Positions 17,679 through 27,200 of a DNA stretch of 42,814 nucleotides are shown piece after piece; the stretch's first letter is position 1, and the number at the start of each line of letters is the position of its first letter. The DNA lies in contig DPGN01000029.1 of assembly GCA_003523185.1 (NCBI GenBank), forward strand, positions 17,595-60,408. Direction: 5' to 3'. Source of the DNA: Halieaceae bacterium. Its GTDB lineage: Bacteria > Pseudomonadota > Gammaproteobacteria > Pseudomonadales > Halieaceae. The position numbers and the translations under genes are program-made. A model generated the notes under the pieces. The model did not search any database, was not told where the DNA came from, and saw nothing but the letters and a program-made list of their open reading frames with translations.

Positions 17679-18478
17679 ACAAACACCAAGATAGAAAACA
17701 GGATCAAAGCCAAGAGCACACGGTATATCACAAACGGCATCATCCCGACGCGAGTAACCAGTCCCACGAAAAACGCTATGGTTACGTAGGCACTGACAGC
17801 AGCTACCAGCATGGCAATCAACGTCAGGGTCAAATTGGCCGAGCTGAAGAAAAGCTCAAACTCTTTGACCAACATGAGCAGTAGCGCGCCCGCGATAACA
17901 GGAATGGACATCAGAAACGAAAACCGTGCCGCTGTCGCGAGGTTGTAGCCCAGAAACAAGGACGCCGTAATCGTCACGCCAGAGCGTGACGTGCCAGGAA
18001 TCAGCGCAAGCGCCTGTGCCAGACCAATGACTAGCGCATGATCGAGCCGGCTGATCGGCTGCTCATCCGCGCCTGCGGCACGGTACGAGTAGGAGACACC
18101 CAGTAGCACACCGAATAGTAAGGTGGTGGTGGCTATTACACCGATTCCTCTCAAGTACTGATCGATCACATCCGAAAAAGCGATGCCAATGCCTACCGCA
18201 GGCAAGCTAGCAATCAGCAGCGCTGAGACTTCTCGACGCCGCAAGCTGAGGTTATCCCCGGAGCCCAAAACGCCCATCAGTAGCGAGCTTAAGGACTCGC
18301 GGTAATACACCATGACAGCCACTAAGGTGCCGGCGTGAACCGCCACATCAAATGCCAACCCTTGATCAGGCCAGCCCAAGAGCTGTGACGGCAGAATAAG
18401 GTGCGCTGAGCTTGAGACCGGCAGAAACTCTGTCAGCCCCTGAATCAGTGCAAGGAAGAGCGCCTGAAGACTATCCAT
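17675..18478 (-). CDS. uppP: undecaprenyl-diphosphate phosphatase
   Basis: Recycles the undecaprenyl carrier for peptidoglycan and other cell-wall polymers, and confers bacitracin tolerance. The 267-residue polytopic membrane protein contains both BacA/UppP motifs: QGLTEFLPVSSSAHL near residues 14-28, with the catalytic Glu and Ser/His residues, and PGTSRSGVTIT near residue 160. Its ATG shares one base with the stop of tsaB, and its stop overlaps the M18 gene by 4 bp. Confidence 0.97.
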   Translation of the reverse strand: MDSLQALFLALIQGLTEFLPVSSSAHLILPSQLLGWPDQGLAFDVAVHAGTLVAVMVYYRESLSSLLMGVLGSGDNLSLRRREVSALLIASLPAVGIGIAFSDVIDQYLRGIGVIATTTLLFGVLLGVSYSYRAAGADEQPISRLDHALVIGLAQALALIPGTSRSGVTITASLFLGYNLATAARFSFLMSIPVIAGALLLMLVKEFELFFSSANLTLTLIAMLVAAVSAYVTIAFFVGLVTRVGMMPFVIYRVLLALILFSILVFV

Positions 18479-19206
18479 CAGTCACGTTTCCCCTGCTCCG
18501 ATAGCTTCTTCCAGCCAATGTCCTGCTGCACGTAACGTGGCTCCAGTAGATGGGCCTGGGTTAACAATGAGTCATCGGGCATATCAAGGAGATGAAGTGC
18601 GGCGAGCGATGGCCTTGGGCGAGCCTCTGAGTCCACGCGAGCAAAAGTCCTATCGCTATACTCCGTCGTAATGAGCTCGGCGCCATCGCCAGCAATAACC
18701 ACGCTGGTGGTTTCCATTGAATCAAACGCCTCACCCGATGGCCCAGTCAGTTCAGCCACCTTCGATACCGCGGGCTCCGTCAGTGGACGAAGCATCGTCC
18801 CATCGGACGCAAACCAGGCCCAGTAAACCTGTCCAATCTGCGCATCAATCGCACTAAGGACCAGATCGCCTGCGCTGTGCGCGGTCGCTCTCGCCTGCGC
18901 TTCGAGTGAGCAGAAGGGATAAATAGGAAGATCGAGCGACCAGCCGAGCCCCTGAGCAACGCCGACAGCAACGCGTATTCCTGTAAACGAGCCTGGACCC
19001 ACGCCGCAGGCAATGACAGACACCGCGTCTGAGAGCGACTGCCCTTCTAAGAGTTCATCGATCATCGTCAAAATATGTTGGTTGTGAGCGCGCGGTAGAT
19101 CGCGTTGGATCTCCTTGATATCGGCGTCGTTAACGAGCGCGACAGAACACAAATTGGTTGCCGTATCGATAGCTAAGACTGAAGCATGATGAGATGTCGT
19201 ACCCAT
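18478..19206 (-). CDS. tsaB: tRNA threonylcarbamoyladenosine synthesis protein TsaB
   Basis: 242 residues, an ASKHA-fold partner of TsaD in forming N6-threonylcarbamoyladenosine at tRNA position 37. Typical TsaB signatures are VLAIDTATNLCSVALV near the N-terminus, PRAHNQHILTMIDELL, and CGVGPGSFTGIRVAVGVAQGL. TsaB lacks the metal-binding histidines of TsaD, consistent with this sequence. Two start codons exist, at 19215 and 19206; neither has a strong ribosome site, and the second gives the shorter, more usual N-terminus. It is the first gene of the four-gene unit ending at trpS. Confidence 0.93.
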   Translation of the reverse strand: MGTTSHHASVLAIDTATNLCSVALVNDADIKEIQRDLPRAHNQHILTMIDELLEGQSLSDAVSVIACGVGPGSFTGIRVAVGVAQGLGWSLDLPIYPFCSLEAQARATAHSAGDLVLSAIDAQIGQVYWAWFASDGTMLRPLTEPAVSKVAELTGPSGEAFDSMETTSVVIAGDGAELITTEYSDRTFARVDSEARPRPSLAALHLLDMPDDSLLTQAHLLEPRYVQQDIGWKKLSEQGKRD

Positions 19207-19276
19207 GGTGCGCAATCATCGCATACTGAGCGTCAGTAAGCAGTGCATAGGACATCGCAAATGCGATAGATAACGC

Positions 19277-19711
19277 TTATGCGCCGGTGATGTGAAGTGC
19301 GATAAACAAGAGATGCGCAATGACCACGCCTGCGGTCAATCGAACCCGCATGCGGCGGTACCAGACCTCCAATTGAGAGATCCTTACCTCGTACCACAGA
19401 AGCGCGATATAACCGAGCATCAAAAACACCGAGGCCATCATGGCCTGCGCCGTGAGGATGGACGCGACACCGAATAGGACCAAGCCATTGCTAATCACAA
19501 GAGTGCTCACCGAGGACGCACTTTCTACACGCTGTTCCTGCCCCCACAGGGCGCCCGCCAGAAAGGCAAAAATTGCCAGTGAATAGATAACAAAGCCCTG
19601 AATCGAGAGCGATCTCGGCCAATCCACCATGACACTAAAGCCAATGCAAAAGCCAAAAAAGGGCAGTAGCCCCGAATAGCCAAGTAGCTGAGTCGTTACT
19701 CGGCTGGACAT
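19277..19711 (-). CDS. DUF3429 membrane protein
   Basis: 144 residues with about five hydrophobic segments (LLGYSGLLPFFGF, IYSLAIFAFLAGALWG, VISNGLVLFGVASIL, VFLMLGYIALLWYE, GVVIAHLLFIALH). The spacing and LAGALWG followed by a final MRVRLTAGV match DUF3429, an inner-membrane family of unknown function in proteobacteria. Its start overlaps the 3' end of the DUF3833 lipoprotein gene by 16 bp, indicating coupled expression of the pair. Confidence 0.85.
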   Translation of the reverse strand: MSSRVTTQLLGYSGLLPFFGFCIGFSVMVDWPRSLSIQGFVIYSLAIFAFLAGALWGQEQRVESASSVSTLVISNGLVLFGVASILTAQAMMASVFLMLGYIALLWYEVRISQLEVWYRRMRVRLTAGVVIAHLLFIALHITGA

Positions 19712-20247
19712 ACAACCGATTCCTGAGGGTGACGAATGATGGTAAGTAGAATCCCGCCAACAGGCAGTCCGAACTTCTTCAACGTTGATTCGTTGATCAA
19801 TACATTTTCACTCACCAGATACATACGGTCATCCACCGCGACATCAATGCTCCCATCCGACAACTGGATGGTTAAAACGTAATCGAGGAACATCGTGTTG
19901 CCGGATACAGACGCCCGCCCTACACCGTTAACGTCGCCCGCCGTGGCCTGATAACGGCCCTCGTCTTTCCGACTCAATGTCCAGATGCGTGTTTGTTTTT
20001 CACCGTCGTCAAAAACAAAACGCTCATCCAACGTCCCAACACCGTTTTGCCAGCAAGCGGTGATATCGGCAACAAAGGACCGACTGGCGTAACCCTTGTA
20101 ATCTTTGACTACGCCATGGGCAGTCAGCGCACCGGCAAAGAACTGCTCAGGTGAAAAGGTGGGCTGGCGATCACGGTATTCATCGACTGAAACACTGGAA
20201 CAGGCAGTCAGTCCAAGGGTAAAGAGGACAACAATGAGGTGTCGCAT
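19696..20247 (-). CDS. DUF3833 lipoprotein
   Basis: 183 residues from the ATG at 20247, chosen because AGGAG lies 7 bases upstream and because it starts a clean lipoprotein signal with lipobox LTAC. The body matches DUF3833: FSPEQFFAGALTAHGVVKD, a TLDERFVFDDGE segment and DDRMYLVSENVLINES, a lipocalin-like envelope protein of unknown function. Asp or Ser signals after the Cys (CSS) leave sorting to the outer membrane possible. It is followed by and overlaps the DUF3429 gene. A strong terminator-like hairpin sits about 22 bases upstream of its start. Confidence 0.85.
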   Translation of the reverse strand: MRHLIVVLFTLGLTACSSVSVDEYRDRQPTFSPEQFFAGALTAHGVVKDYKGYASRSFVADITACWQNGVGTLDERFVFDDGEKQTRIWTLSRKDEGRYQATAGDVNGVGRASVSGNTMFLDYVLTIQLSDGSIDVAVDDRMYLVSENVLINESTLKKFGLPVGGILLTIIRHPQESVVCPAE

Positions 20248-20269
20248 AACGGCGCTCCTGACAGCAGAC

Positions 20270-20298
20270 AAAAAAAACCCCGGCCGAAACGACCGGGG
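20270..20298 (-). terminator. intrinsic terminator or attenuator just upstream of the DUF3833 gene
   Basis: On the minus strand CCCCGG (20298-20293) pairs with CCGGGG (20283-20278) and is followed by eight T (20277-20270). It lies between the structured region at 20300-20600 and the ribosome site of the DUF3833 gene, so it either ends a short RNA or attenuates this operon. Confidence 0.8.
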
Positions 20299-20601
20299 AA
20301 TCATAAAACCATCTGGGGGAAGATGGCTTGGAAACCCATCAGGTTGCGATTGTTACGAACCCTCAGAAAAGGTGGATCACCAATTTGAATCTTGGGGGCT
20401 GAAAAGCTGAACAAAAAAAGGTCGCCACCACGCAGAGTATCGGGGAAGCCTTTTGAGAGAGTAATGCGGTTAGCATGAAACTCGCGAAGGCGTGGCAAAC
20501 AATGAGCTTTTCGCTCGTTTGTAGGCTCTATTTGCAGCTCAGGGTAGGAAGCTTTCGCAGCGCCTTAGGAACTTTTGCACTACGAGTTAGGCACGCAAGA
20601 A
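20299..20601. other. structured non-coding stretch, possible small RNA or leader
   Basis: About 300 bp without a convincing gene. On the minus strand it holds a stem CCATCT/AGATGG (20328-20311; 9 pairs including a wobble, followed by TTTT) and GGTG/CACC around 20371-20381. It also holds an imperfect AACC/GGTT stem at 20342-20361 and a GAGC/GCTC hairpin near 20502-20518. It ends in the intrinsic terminator at 20270. A 65-codon TTG-started frame (20301-20498) covers it but has no ribosome site. I find no match to tmRNA, 6S, SRP or known riboswitches. Confidence 0.35.
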
Positions 20602-20628
20602 CGCTCCGGGTTCACAGAACCCGGAGCG
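20602..20628 (-). terminator. terminator hairpin after the small secreted protein gene
   Basis: A perfect 12-bp stem, CGCTCCGGGTTC (20602-20613) with GAACCCGGAGCG (20617-20628), has a 3-base loop and lies 30 bp after the stop of the minus-strand gene. Only a weak T-rich tail (TTCTTG) follows, so it may be a terminator or an RNA-stabilising hairpin. Confidence 0.65.
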
Positions 20629-20657
20629 CATACTTTGATTTTGATGTGGTGCTTAGA

Positions 20658-21008
20658 TCAGAGTTTTGAACTCAACAGGACAGGCCGTTGAACCTCGAGC
20701 AGCTGCCACTTGGACTCGGAACGCGTCTGTTGAAAGGCGTAAGTCACCTTTGAACCGCGCGGGATCTCAAGACCTGATGTGGTCATGTCCGCTGCTACGC
20801 GGCCACGCTTCGCTCGACGCTTCATCATGCAAGTAGCGAGTTCGCCATGTTCCAGATCATAAAAATTGACACGCATTGTGTCATCCACCTGACTAACGTT
20901 GACCACCTTACCAGTCAAAACGCAATCCTGAATTACCTCAGCGGTTGCTGCTGAGGTATAGACGCCCCCTATCATGCAAAGGCCTATTAATAGGTTCTTC
21001 ATTTTCAT
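20658..21008 (-). CDS. small secreted protein of unknown function
   Basis: 116 residues from the ATG at 21008, which has AAGGAG 7 bases upstream (the frame extends 7 codons earlier without support). A signal peptide (NLLIGLCMIGGVYTSAATA) is followed by a compact, strand-rich mature domain. The domain begins EVIQDCVLTGKVVNVSQ, contains TCMMKRRAKRGRV and ends with a basic, hydrophobic tail. The two mature cysteines could form a disulfide. I do not recognise a family. It has its own promoter-like sequence and terminator hairpin. It lies downstream of the TonB receptor/beta-helix genes but is separated from them by a strong terminator. Confidence 0.75.
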   Translation of the reverse strand: MKMKNLLIGLCMIGGVYTSAATAEVIQDCVLTGKVVNVSQVDDTMRVNFYDLEHGELATCMMKRRAKRGRVAADMTTSGLEIPRGSKVTYAFQQTRSESKWQLLEVQRPVLLSSKL

Positions 21009-21127
21009 CGTTGTCTCCTTACGCCTCACGGCGTGCTATCGCTTCACAGCGTTTAGCGGGTTTTTCCGCAACTACACTCGGTAGTTCGTGTAACGTAAAT
21101 GAAAACTTTATGAAATAAAAGCGTAAT

Positions 21128-21158
21128 ATTAAATTTTTCGATCCGTTTAAACTGTCAA
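21128..21158 (-). promoter_or_regulatory. probable sigma-70 promoter of the small secreted protein
   Basis: On the minus strand a perfect TTGACA (21158-21153) is followed, after a long 19-bp spacer, by TTTAAT (21133-21128). Alternative -10 boxes (AAATTT at 16 bp) are weaker. The surrounding stretch 21060-21180 is AT-rich, and 21159-21260 shows no coding signal. Confidence 0.45.
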
Positions 21159-21263
21159 AAAAACAATGACTTGGCATTTTATGTGTTTTATTGACCTACG
21201 TCGGTAACGGCCTAGATAGCCCTCGACCGAGCGAAGAACCAAGAGACGACATAGGCGCTGGCT

Positions 21264-21290
21264 AAAAAAAAGGCGGCCGAAAGGCCGCCT
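21264..21290 (-). terminator. intrinsic terminator after the beta-helix lipoprotein gene
   Basis: On the minus strand AGGCGGCC (21290-21283) and GGCCGCCT (21278-21271) form an 8-bp stem with a TTTC loop, followed by a T-run to 21264. It lies 21 bp beyond the stop codon and is a textbook Rho-independent terminator ending the operon. Confidence 0.93.
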
Positions 21291-21310
21291 CTTATTAAGT
21301 AGTATTGATC

Positions 21311-24181
21311 TTACTCTACAGGTCTTAAAGTGTCTTCGAGGATCCAGCCTTCCCACCAACCAACTGTGGCGTCGGGATCAACAGCCCCAATGAAGTCAGT
21401 TTGATCAAAGACAAAACCATCACCAGTCTCACCGGGGTTAGCCGAGGTAATAGGTGCCGTCAAGGAAGCCGCAGCGGTATTACCAATCGCGTAGGTAGGA
21501 GTGACAGTAGCATTTAGATCATCACCGACCGCACCAACCTCAAGGTCTGCCGCGCGCTTATCGTAAAAGTTATCAGCACCACAGTTACCGCGTGTATCCT
21601 GAAGCGTTACATCAGAGAACGAATCCACGACATCATCAGCATCGGTGTCCGAATCATCGATTCGGATACAACCTGTGTCCCACCCGGCAACAAACGTGTT
21701 GTGAACCTCGGCAGTTAGTGACCCACGTAAGCGCATACCAGGTTGCTGACCCTTGGCCGAAGCGGCGTTGTTATTCACCGCGCCACCTTCTACGTGGAGA
21801 TTCGCCAGTACTCCCTTGGTCTGAGGTACAAAGTCTCCATCAGATGAGTTTGCTTCAACACCCCGTGGGTCATTCGACCCAACGGGTGCTTCATTGTTCG
21901 ACTTCTGAACAATCGCGTACTGAACATTGATGACCGCTCCTTCATCGAAATCAATGTCGTCGTCATCGTTACCGGTGAGTACCAAATGGGTGGCACTAAC
22001 TGTACCACCGAACCACTCGACACCATCATCCAGGTTGTTGTGAACCTGTACATACGAGATATCAGTACCCCAACCAACGCCCTGAAGGGTCAAGCCGTTA
22101 ATCTCGTTGTTGGGACCGGCAACTCGGCCGCCTCCAGCAAGTCGCACATACTTGATTGACCCACTGTCGTCGTCTTTGGCGCTTCCGCCAAATAATGACG
22201 CCACTTCGGCACCGCCTTCCCCTTCAACATTGCACCATTGCTCACCGTCCGCAAAGCAGGCTCCTGTGTTTCCAGGACCATACTGAGGTGCAAATCCAGC
22301 AATGATTACGCCACCCCACTGGCCGAGCTCTGAATAATCTCCGTCAAGAGGTGAAAAGGTTATCGGAGCCGCCGCTGTGCCTACGGCGTTCAACTTGGAA
22401 CCTCGCGTGACGTACAAAGTGCCGTCGTCAAATGCTCTGATTTCTGTTCCTGGGCGAATGGTTAGCGTTACACCTTGATCAAGCACCGCTTGGTATTCTT
22501 CTACCGAGGATATGTTGACGTTACCACGACCCACCCGAACAGGGCCATCCAACTGCCAGTTAATACCGGGGAATAAGGTGTAGTCACGATCGATAACACC
22601 CGTTAATACTGCGGTGTTGGAAGCTTCGTCGTATTCAACAAACGGTGCTGCAACAAATTCGTCTGAAGTAGTACGTACGGTGCCAGGTAAGGCAAAGCCC
22701 TCCCACCATCCTGTCCCGGCTTCGGGATCCACAGCACCAACAAAGTCTGTCTGGTCGAACACGAAACCTGAGCCATTATCAACCGCATTGATCACTGTTT
22801 CACCAACTTTGGCCTCTGCTTCCTGAATTGCGAGTGTAGACGAGAACGAAATTGGTAGGTCTTGCACGTTAATCGCGGTATCCGCTGCACGCTTCTGATA
22901 AGTGCCGCCCTCACAGTCGTTAAGCGAGTTCTGAAGCGCTACTGTCGATGGAATCTTAGGAGTTGATGCATCCAAATCATCGTCCGAATCATCAATACGA
23001 ATACAACCCTTATCGAAGTTTTGCACCGCTGTATTGTGGACTTCTGCCGTCAATGAACCACGCAACCGCATTCCCGGCTGAGCACCCTTAGCACTGTCAG
23101 CATTGTTATTAACTGCGCCACCAATTACGGTAACGTTCGCCAATACAGCGGAGGTCTCAGGCACATACTCGTCGTCGGATGAATTTGCCTCAATACCCCT
23201 TGGGTCATTTGACCCTACAGGAGCCGGATTATTTGACTTTTGCACAATGGCGTATTGAATGTTGCCCTGATAGCCCTCATCAAAATCGATGTCATCGTCA
23301 TCGTTGCCGGTTAGTACCGCGTACTTTAGGTTTGCTGTACCGCCAAACCACTCAACACCGTCATCTAGGTTATTGTGAACCTGCACATGTGAAATTTGAG
23401 TACCGTGTCCAACGCCCTGCAGCGTCAGGCCGTTGATTTCGTTATTGGGGCCTGCAACCTTACCCCCCTCAGCGATGCGAACGTACTTTATAATACCGCT
23501 ATCATCAGCCGATAAACGGCCACCAAAAACAGAACTGACTTCTGCTCCGCCCTCTCCATCGACGTTGCACCAGTTCTCACCATCGTTGTAGCAGGCCCCT
23601 GTTCCACCAGGTCCGAATTGAGGAGCGAATCCAGCAATAATTACGCCTCCCCACTCGCCCATACCGTCATAGCCAGAATCGAGGCTGCTGAAAGTAATTG
23701 GCGCGGCCTCTGTGCCCTCGGCAATGAGCCTGCTTCCTCGGGTGACGTATAAGGTGCCATCGTCAAACGCACGAATATCAGTGCCTGCCTCAATTGTGAG
23801 TGTGACACCGGAGTTCACCACCGACGTGAATTCGTCTTGACTCGTTATTGTGACGTTACCCGCTCCAACCCGAACCGGACCGTCTAACCGATATTGAACA
23901 GAGTTCACAAAGGTATAGTCCTGATCGATCAACCCACTGACAGTCGCCTCGCAGTTACTATTGATCGTAACAAACGATGGGTTCGGATCAGCGTCGCTGC
24001 ACTCCGCGGGTGCCTCTTCTTCAGGCTGCTCCGGCGCTGGCGCAGTGGTGGTATTGTTTGAGTTTACGGTGTCGCCCTCAACGGTCTGATTAATGACAAC
24101 TGCGTCGCCATCATCGCCCGAACAGCCGGCAATAAGACCAGTCGCCAACAGCAGGGCAACACTTAGGTTTGATTTGTTCAT
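21311..24181 (-). CDS. beta-helix surface lipoprotein with tandem-duplicated domain
   Basis: 956 residues from the ATG at 24181 (AAGGAA upstream): a lipoprotein signal with lipobox IAGC (Cys20), a Thr/Pro/Glu-rich linker, then two copies of one ~445-residue domain (about 70-505 and 514-956). Both copies carry LDGPVRVG, LTI.(P/A)GT.IRAFDDGTLYVTRG, WGGVIIAGFAP, GPNNEINGLTLQGVG, VQVHNNLDDGVEWFGGT and LTGNDDDDIDFDEG. A C-terminal GWWEG also occurs in both. This resembles a right-handed beta-helix family common in Bacteroidetes surface proteins. The Asp-rich turns suggest calcium binding (inference). The gene lies 68 bp after the TonB receptor, so it is likely its extracellular partner. Ligand unknown. 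Confidence 0.85.
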   Translation of the reverse strand: MNKSNLSVALLLATGLIAGCSGDDGDAVVINQTVEGDTVNSNNTTTAPAPEQPEEEAPAECSDADPNPSFVTINSNCEATVSGLIDQDYTFVNSVQYRLDGPVRVGAGNVTITSQDEFTSVVNSGVTLTIEAGTDIRAFDDGTLYVTRGSRLIAEGTEAAPITFSSLDSGYDGMGEWGGVIIAGFAPQFGPGGTGACYNDGENWCNVDGEGGAEVSSVFGGRLSADDSGIIKYVRIAEGGKVAGPNNEINGLTLQGVGHGTQISHVQVHNNLDDGVEWFGGTANLKYAVLTGNDDDDIDFDEGYQGNIQYAIVQKSNNPAPVGSNDPRGIEANSSDDEYVPETSAVLANVTVIGGAVNNNADSAKGAQPGMRLRGSLTAEVHNTAVQNFDKGCIRIDDSDDDLDASTPKIPSTVALQNSLNDCEGGTYQKRAADTAINVQDLPISFSSTLAIQEAEAKVGETVINAVDNGSGFVFDQTDFVGAVDPEAGTGWWEGFALPGTVRTTSDEFVAAPFVEYDEASNTAVLTGVIDRDYTLFPGINWQLDGPVRVGRGNVNISSVEEYQAVLDQGVTLTIRPGTEIRAFDDGTLYVTRGSKLNAVGTAAAPITFSPLDGDYSELGQWGGVIIAGFAPQYGPGNTGACFADGEQWCNVEGEGGAEVASLFGGSAKDDDSGSIKYVRLAGGGRVAGPNNEINGLTLQGVGWGTDISYVQVHNNLDDGVEWFGGTVSATHLVLTGNDDDDIDFDEGAVINVQYAIVQKSNNEAPVGSNDPRGVEANSSDGDFVPQTKGVLANLHVEGGAVNNNAASAKGQQPGMRLRGSLTAEVHNTFVAGWDTGCIRIDDSDTDADDVVDSFSDVTLQDTRGNCGADNFYDKRAADLEVGAVGDDLNATVTPTYAIGNTAAASLTAPITSANPGETGDGFVFDQTDFIGAVDPDATVGWWEGWILEDTLRPVE
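21314..23980 (-). repeat. two-copy internal tandem repeat in the beta-helix lipoprotein gene
   Basis: The coding sequence of about 22666-23980 (copy 1) is repeated at about 21314-22645 (copy 2) with a period near 1335 bp. Protein motifs line up in order along the full length, while synonymous positions have diverged considerably. The duplication is therefore old or one of two retained domains. Confidence 0.85.
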
Positions 24182-24209
24182 GGTAGATTCCTTGTCTTTA
24201 ACCATCGTC

Positions 24210-24234
24210 AAAAAAAAATTGTTGAAATCAACAA
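24210..24234 (-). terminator. terminator-like hairpin between TonB receptor and lipoprotein genes
   Basis: On the minus strand TTGTTGA (24234-24228) pairs with TCAACAA (24225-24219) and is followed by nine T (24218-24210). The stem is AT-rich, so termination is probably partial. It would lower expression of the beta-helix gene relative to the receptor, or protect the receptor mRNA end. Confidence 0.6.
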
Positions 24235-24249
24235 ACATCACGGCCCTGC

Positions 24250-27200
24250 TTAGAGGAACTCGTAATTCAGCTTAACGTTGAACGATGTCCCCACTTGGAA
24301 CGACTCGATAACGTTCGAATTCTGTACCCACTCAATCTCATCATTGAGAATGTTTTTGACCACCACCTCCAGCGACGTGGCGTTCCCAAAACGCTTTTCA
24401 TACGTAAGGTCTAAGAGGTAACGACCAGACTCGATTTCCGGCCCCGTAGCGGCCCCTCGCGCAATTCTAAAAATTCGGTCGTCGAAATAATTGAGTAGCA
24501 ATGTGAGCTTCTGTTCGCTTGGATAGTGGTCTAAGCCAAACTGAACGTTAGCTAAGTACTCTGACTGTCCCTGCAGAGCTCGCCCCTGTGCATCCGCACC
24601 TTCCAACCTCAACGAGTCTGCACCCAGAGACACCGATGAATCGATATACGAGACGTTACCTGACAGGAACGCGTACCAAGACGCGTTGTCAATAACGTCT
24701 TTTGAGAACTCAAACTCGATGCCTTCAAGATCCGCTGAGACCTGATTACGGAACGTTATCCCCGTTGTCGCCGACCCCGATGCATCAGGCAGCGCCCTCT
24801 CGATAGGGTTGTCAATCTCCTTACTAAATACCGCGAGCGACACGCTTTCCTCAGGCGAGAGGTAGTACTCCACTCGAATATCAAAGTTGTTCACGGTCGA
24901 GGACACTAAGTTTGGGTTACCAAAAATTGGATCGTCAGTCAGCGGATCAAATGACAGCGACTCAGAGCGCTCTATCAGACCTGGATAGGAAACGGTCTCG
25001 CTGTACGCGGCCCTCACTTGCCAATCATCGCCTAGCCGATAGGTAATATTGGCGGACGGATACCATCCATCAGTCGTCAACTCGCTCGTTGATACGAGCG
25101 AATTGGGGTACGCTAGGTCCTGCGTAAATTCCTCGTAGCGTGCCCCAACTAAAAAAGTGAGATTCTCACCGATCTCAGTTTGCGTGTTTAAATAGTAGGC
25201 CTCTGTCTTCTCGTCTGACGTGTAACTATCTGTTGATGTGGTTGTCGGTGCGATTCGGAACGCATCAATTGCAAAGTTGCCGTAGCTCAACACGTCGGCT
25301 TCCAAATCAGCACCACTAAACAAGCTCAAACCATCGATTTGGCTAAACCGCGATCCAGGCCTGAGACTAAATCTGTAAAGCTCGACATCACGCTCTTTTT
25401 CACTACTCAGGACACCGGCACTGAACTGAGTGGACGCAGCGGCCGACCAATTTACCGGGATAGAATAATCGAGTGAGAAATCAATCGTATCTTCGGTTAA
25501 CTCTGACCACCTGCGCTCAAACGCTGACAACGATAGAAATTCGTTAAAGTACGAATACTGCCGTCGGTCAGGTTCGTCTCGCAAAGTCTGGGCAAGCCCA
25601 ACATTCCAGTCCAATATGTGTGCCTCGTCGCCACCAAAGTCAAACTCGTGGTGTCCGGAAAAAGACTGCGATGCGAACTGACGCTCAACGAACTGCAGTA
25701 TTGTTTTGAATCTGTCGACTTCCTCAGCGTTGTCCGTGAATCTGTCTTGCCGAGTCTGAATGTCAGTGCTTCGAATGACGGTGGTCTTCGATAAAAACTC
25801 ATCGGCTATACCCCACTCTATTCCGGTTACCGCGTAGAGACTGGCATCGATGGTTTCATTAGTTCGCTGGTAACTTCCCTCATCACCAATAGGATTAGAC
25901 AGAACCGCCAATCCGCGATCACCATTACCGTAGCCATAGTTTGCTGCGACGTAGTAACCCCATTCTGCACCGGCATCTAAAGGCCTCTTGTCTCCTATCG
26001 AGACGCCGAGGCTTGCTCCCGGTATGGCGCTCCACAACTTAACGTTGTAGTCATCTTCCATCGCCACAGCGACACCTGCCGCCACAATACGATCAGTACA
26101 AATGTCTTCAGAAATTCCCGGATCACAGACGAGAAGATCGCGGCCACCCTCGGTTTGGTCCAACACAAACCCAACCAACTCGCGCAGGCCGCTGTCATAC
26201 CCCAAATAGTCGGTCGATGACCCCTTGTGAGACAGCACGTCAGATCCCGTAACTCCCGACGTAGCGCCCACACCCGCACTCACCTCGAACGTAAACTCCT
26301 GAGGCAAACCTTTGGTCCTTATTTTTATACTTCCCCCAGAGGTCGTCGCCAGCTGATCCGCAGTAAAGGCCTTAGAGATCTCGATTCCACCCAAAATGTT
26401 TGTCGGGAAGAGGTCCAGCTGCACGTCTCTGCGCTGGGGGTCTGTCGACGGCAATAGCAAACCGTTCAACGTAGCGGAGATGTACCGCCCATCCAAGCCT
26501 CTCACGGTGGCATATTTATCATCCTGTACCGACACACCCGAAACGCGCTGGAGTGCCGATGCAACGTCACCATCACCGAAGCGCTCGAGCATCTCCACAT
26601 CAATCGCGTTCACAATCGTTGTAGCATATCGCTTCACGTCATCCGCCGAGTCCTCGACCTTGAATACGCCTGTTACAACAACTTCCTCCAGCGTTAATTG
26701 GGGAGTCTCCGCCTCGCCTAACGTCTCTTCAGCAACCTCATCAAGCGCTAAGCCCAACGTAACTCCTGAGCCCGCCAAAACTCTCACCGCCTTGACGATT
26801 GCGGTTTCGTACCCGGGCGCGGAAGTCCGAACGTCATAAAGTCCGCGCGGTACTTCCAATGAAAAGATACCGTCCGAATCGACAACAGAAACGCGCCCCA
26901 GTGTGGCCACTCGAGCACCCGCAAGCGGGCTCCCCGACGAATCTGTAACACGCCCAACCAAGAACCCTGTCGCGCCCGGATCGGCCTCAGTAAAGGATTC
27001 GAAGGAAATGTCAGGACTATCGCCCTCGACGGACGTGAAATTTACCGACAACTCCCCCTCGCTGCCGGCGACAATGTTTACGTCGATGGGCAGAGCAAAC
27101 TGATCATCAACCAAATGGACCTTCCTTGAGCCAGGCTGAACTTCGCCGCTAATTAAGCCCCGCGTGTCCGTCGCTCCTAGCGAGTCTTCATCTACACGCA

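Noticed and set aside
20391..20440. GGGGGCTG resembling the 5' end of tmRNA, and GGATCACC resembling the 16S 3' end
   Set aside because: The conserved GGATTCGACG and tRNA-like ends of tmRNA are missing, and the 16S-like match is only eight bases; both are chance.
20301..20498. 65-codon minus-strand frame ending just before an intrinsic terminator
   Set aside because: It begins with TTG, has no ribosome site, and its composition follows the stems of the underlying sequence; treated as structured non-coding DNA.
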